From Streptomyces atroolivaceus (lineage in GTDB: Bacteria > Actinomycetota > Actinomycetes > Streptomycetales > Streptomycetaceae), in contig NZ_JNXG01000019.1 of the NCBI RefSeq assembly GCF_000717025.1, forward strand, positions 62,001 through 126,000: a stretch of 64,000 nucleotides of DNA, given 5' to 3'. Position 1 is the first letter of the stretch, and every line of letters begins with the position of its first letter. The translations under genes and the position numbers were made by a program. Below, in pieces: positions 61,520 through 64,000 of this stretch. A model generated the notes under the pieces. The model ran no database searches. It was not told where the DNA came from and worked only from the letters and a program-made list of their open reading frames with translations.

Positions 61520-64000
61520 TCACCCGTCCGTGGCGATCGCGTTCAGGACGTTCATCCGGCCGGCCCGGAAGGCCGGGACCAGGGCGGCGAACAGTCCGAC
61601 GAAGGCCGAGGCGACGAACACGGTGATGATCGTCGGCCACGGGATCTCCAGGACCCCGAGCCCTTCCAGCGCCAGAAGCTTCTGGGCCGAGGTGCCCCAG
61701 CCCATGCCCAGGCCGAGTCCGAGCAGCGCGCCGAACAGGGCGATGACCACGGACTCCAGCCGGATCATGCGCCGCAGCTGGCGGCGGGAGAGGCCGATCG
61801 CGCGCATCAGGCCGATCTCACGGGTCCGCTCGACGACCGACAGGGCCAGGGTGTTCACCACACCGAGCACCGCGACGATGATGGCCAGGGCGAGCAGGCC
61901 GTACACGATGTTCAGGAGCTGGCCGACCTGGTCCTTCAGGTCCTGCTTGAAGTCGGCCTGGTTCTGCACCTTGTACTGCGGGTACGCGGCGAGCGAGCTC
62001 TTGAGCGCGGCGTACGCCTCCTTCTCCTTGCCGTCCTCCGCCGCGGCGAACATGATCATGTTCTTCGGCATCCTGTCGGCGGCGACGTGTCGCTCGGCGG
62101 TGGTGATGTTGACGTACATCGCACCCTGGTCGACGGTCGTGTCGTCCGAGGTGATCGCGGCGACCTTCAGCTTCGCGGTCTCGCCGGCCTTGAAGGCGAC
62201 GGCGATCTCGTCGCCCACCTCGATCTTGTGCAGGGCGGCGTAGTCCGACCCGACGGACATGGAGTCCGTGCCGTACGCCTTCGACAGGTCACCGGCGGTG
62301 GTCGTGCGCCGCAGGTCCCGCGGGTACGTCGGGTCGGCGGCGGTGATGTGCTCGTCCGCCGTCGAGCCGTCGGGGTTGGTGAGCTTCGCGGCGAGCACCT
62401 TGTAGTTCGTGACGTACTCGATGCCGGGCACCTTCTCGATGGCGTCGGCGGCCTGCGGCACGATCAGCTGACCGGTGTTCGACTGGACGATGAAGTCCGT
62501 GCCGACCGACTTGTCGAGCTCGTCGGTGGCCGAGGCGACCATGGAGGAGCCGACGACCGAGAGGCAGGCCACCAGGGCCAGGCCGATCATCAGTGCCGCG
62601 CCGGTCGCGCCGGTACGCCGGGGGTTGCGCAGGGCGTTGCGCTCCGCCAGCCGTCCGACCGGGCCGAACAGCCGCAGGACGACGGCTCCCAGCACCCGGA
62701 CGACCACTCCGGCGAGCAGCGGGCCGATCACGATGAAGCCGATGAGGGTGAGGACCACGCCCAGGCCGAGGTAGAGCGAGCCCTCGCTCGCCTCGTCCGC
62801 CTGCGTCGTGGCCCACAGGCCCGCCGCGCCGACTCCGGTGAGGGCCAGGCCGAGTCCCGCCCGGATCCAGCCGGACCTGGCGTCCGCCGGGGTCCCCGCG
62901 TCCCGGAGGGCGGCCATCGGTGAGACCTTGCCGGCCCTGCGGGCCGGGACGTACGCGGCGAGGACGGTGACGACGATGCCGAGCGCCAGTCCGGTGACCG
63001 GGGTCGTCCAGGCGACGGTGAGGTCCTTGGTGGACAGCTCCATGCCGATGGATCCCATGAGCTTCATCAGTCCGACGGCGAGCCCGATGCCGGCGGCGAC
63101 GCCCAGGACGGATCCGACGATGCCCAGGAGTACCGCCTCGACGAGCACGGACCGGTTGACCTGCTTGCGGCTGGAGCCGATGGCCCGCATCAGGCCGATC
63201 TCGCGGGTGCGCTGGGCGACCAGCATCGAGAAGGTGTTGACGATGAGGAAGATGCCGACGAGGAAGGCGATCCCGGCGAAGCCGAGCATCGCGTACTTCA
63301 TGACGTCCAGGAAGGAGCCCATGGAGTCCTTGCCGGCGGCCGCGGCCTCCTCCTGGGTCTGCAGCTTGTACGCACCCGGGTCGCCCAGTGCCGCGGCGAC
63401 CTTCTTCTTCAGCTCGGCGTCGGTCAGACCGGCTTCGGCCGAGACCGAGATGTGCGTGAAGACTCCGGGGGCGCCCAGGAGCTTCTCCTGCGCCGTGGCG
63501 GTGTCGAGGTAGACGACGGCCGCGCCGGGGTTCGTCACGGTGAACGAGGCGATACCGGTGATCTTCGCCCTGATGTCACCGGTGACGGCGATGGTGCGCA
63601 CCTCGTCACCGAGCCGCAGGTGGTGCTTCTCGGCGGTGTCGGCGTCGATCATGACCTCGGTGGGGCCGCGCGGGGCGTGGCCGGAGGTGATCTCCATGGA
63701 CCGCAGGTCGTTGTCGGTCCAGTTGCCCGCGATGGTCGGGGCACCGGTGTCGGATCCGAGGTTCTTGTTGTCGGCGTCGACGACGGTGACGGCCATGCTC
63801 ATGACCCCGCCCTCGGCCTTCTTCACCCCGTCCACGCCGCCGACCTCGGCCACGACGGACGCGGGGAGCGCCTCCGGCTTGCCGTTCTCCGGGACGTCGA
63901 CGGTCTCGGCGGTCTTCGGGCTGACCGTGACGTCGGCGGACGTCGCCGCGAAGAGCTTGTCGAAGGTCGTGTTCATCGTGTCGGTGAAGACGAGCGTGCC
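61520..64000 (-). CDS. FtsX/MacB-type ABC transporter permease (N-terminus off right edge)
   Basis: At least 827 codons, complete at the C-terminus and open at base 64000. The last visible residues upstream (GTLVFTDT) match the segment following the first helix in the paralogue at 32430, so only about 35 residues are missing. MacB-type extracytoplasmic domain, first FtsX domain (MLGFAGIAFLVGIFLIVNTFSML; LVEAVLLGIVGSVLGVAAGI), a hydrophobic middle, a second extracytoplasmic domain, and second FtsX domain (LLNIVYGLLALAIIVAVLGVVN; LESVVIALFGALLGLGLGM). The cognate ATPase should lie just beyond the window. Substrate unknown. Conserved next to mfd in Streptomyces, as far as I recall. Confidence 0.93.
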   Translation of the reverse strand, partial: GTLVFTDTMNTTFDKLFAATSADVTVSPKTAETVDVPENGKPEALPASVVAEVGGVDGVKKAEGGVMSMAVTVVDADNKNLGSDTGAPTIAGNWTDNDLRSMEITSGHAPRGPTEVMIDADTAEKHHLRLGDEVRTIAVTGDIRAKITGIASFTVTNPGAAVVYLDTATAQEKLLGAPGVFTHISVSAEAGLTDAELKKKVAAALGDPGAYKLQTQEEAAAAGKDSMGSFLDVMKYAMLGFAGIAFLVGIFLIVNTFSMLVAQRTREIGLMRAIGSSRKQVNRSVLVEAVLLGIVGSVLGVAAGIGLAVGLMKLMGSIGMELSTKDLTVAWTTPVTGLALGIVVTVLAAYVPARRAGKVSPMAALRDAGTPADARSGWIRAGLGLALTGVGAAGLWATTQADEASEGSLYLGLGVVLTLIGFIVIGPLLAGVVVRVLGAVVLRLFGPVGRLAERNALRNPRRTGATGAALMIGLALVACLSVVGSSMVASATDELDKSVGTDFIVQSNTGQLIVPQAADAIEKVPGIEYVTNYKVLAAKLTNPDGSTADEHITAADPTYPRDLRRTTTAGDLSKAYGTDSMSVGSDYAALHKIEVGDEIAVAFKAGETAKLKVAAITSDDTTVDQGAMYVNITTAERHVAADRMPKNMIMFAAAEDGKEKEAYAALKSSLAAYPQYKVQNQADFKQDLKDQVGQLLNIVYGLLALAIIVAVLGVVNTLALSVVERTREIGLMRAIGLSRRQLRRMIRLESVVIALFGALLGLGLGMGWGTSAQKLLALEGLGVLEIPWPTIITVFVASAFVGLFAALVPAFRAGRMNVLNAIATDG

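Overview
The window is high-GC actinobacterial DNA and almost certainly a Streptomyces chromosome. The evidence is strong third-position G/C bias, frequent GTG/TTG starts, a tRNA-Leu with anticodon UAA (bldA), a CYP107-type P450 beside two Rpf muralytic proteins, a ydaO-type leader before rpfA, and Roadblock/DUF4388 genes. The core gene order (CBS, thiolase, FtsX ABC pair, ndh, ppx, DUF501, divIC, eno, rpfA, rpfC, P450, mazG, SurA-like, kinase, mfd, FtsX ABC) matches my recollection of the S. coelicolor SCO3070-SCO3111 core. No database was searched, so this is recollection only. I see no prophage, transposase, CRISPR array or plasmid genes.

Layout: 1-5067 (minus) is a histidine-utilisation operon, hutU - M20 amidohydrolase - hutF - hutI (cut by the left edge), divergent from an APC permease. 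6746-8932 (plus) is a compact cluster of three Roadblock proteins and one DUF4388/winged-helix protein, two of which carry a TTA codon. 8943-14495 holds small membrane, RpiR, DsbA-like, methyltransferase and DinB-like genes. 14800-19973 has cystathionine beta-synthase, an SGNH hydrolase, an acetyl-CoA acetyltransferase and a membrane protein. 19970-21965 has a small gene, a decayed DUF4287-like gene, a Bax-inhibitor-1 protein and bldA.

22216-31435 is a catabolic module: a LacI regulator divergent from an operon for an oligopeptide-type ABC transporter (lipoprotein, two permeases, two ATPases) ending in a GH2 beta-mannosidase, probably for manno-oligosaccharide uptake. 31606-34958 is a MacB/FtsX-type ABC pair. 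35027-42914 (minus) carries cyclopropane-fatty-acid synthase, type II NADH dehydrogenase (with a Rex-like operator), exopolyphosphatase, DUF501, DivIC/FtsB, enolase and rpfA with its c-di-AMP riboswitch. 43377-47464 has rpfC, P450, MazG and a SurA-like lipoprotein.

47634-52062 holds a Ser/Thr kinase, a membrane protein, and an HTH/N6-methylase/specificity-domain fusion with an altered catalytic motif. 52258-56919 has small surface, acetyltransferase, nuclease and TetR/SCO6745 genes. 57104-60634 is mfd, followed by a Phd/VapC toxin-antitoxin pair and, off the right edge, a second FtsX-type permease.

The most notable points are: bldA lies in the same window as the only two TTA-containing genes I found, both in one Roadblock cluster; an M20 hydrolase sits where HutG would be expected; two promoters around the kinase locus share a TTGTGCA inverted repeat; and the methylase-like fusion protein may be a DNA-binding regulator rather than an enzyme.
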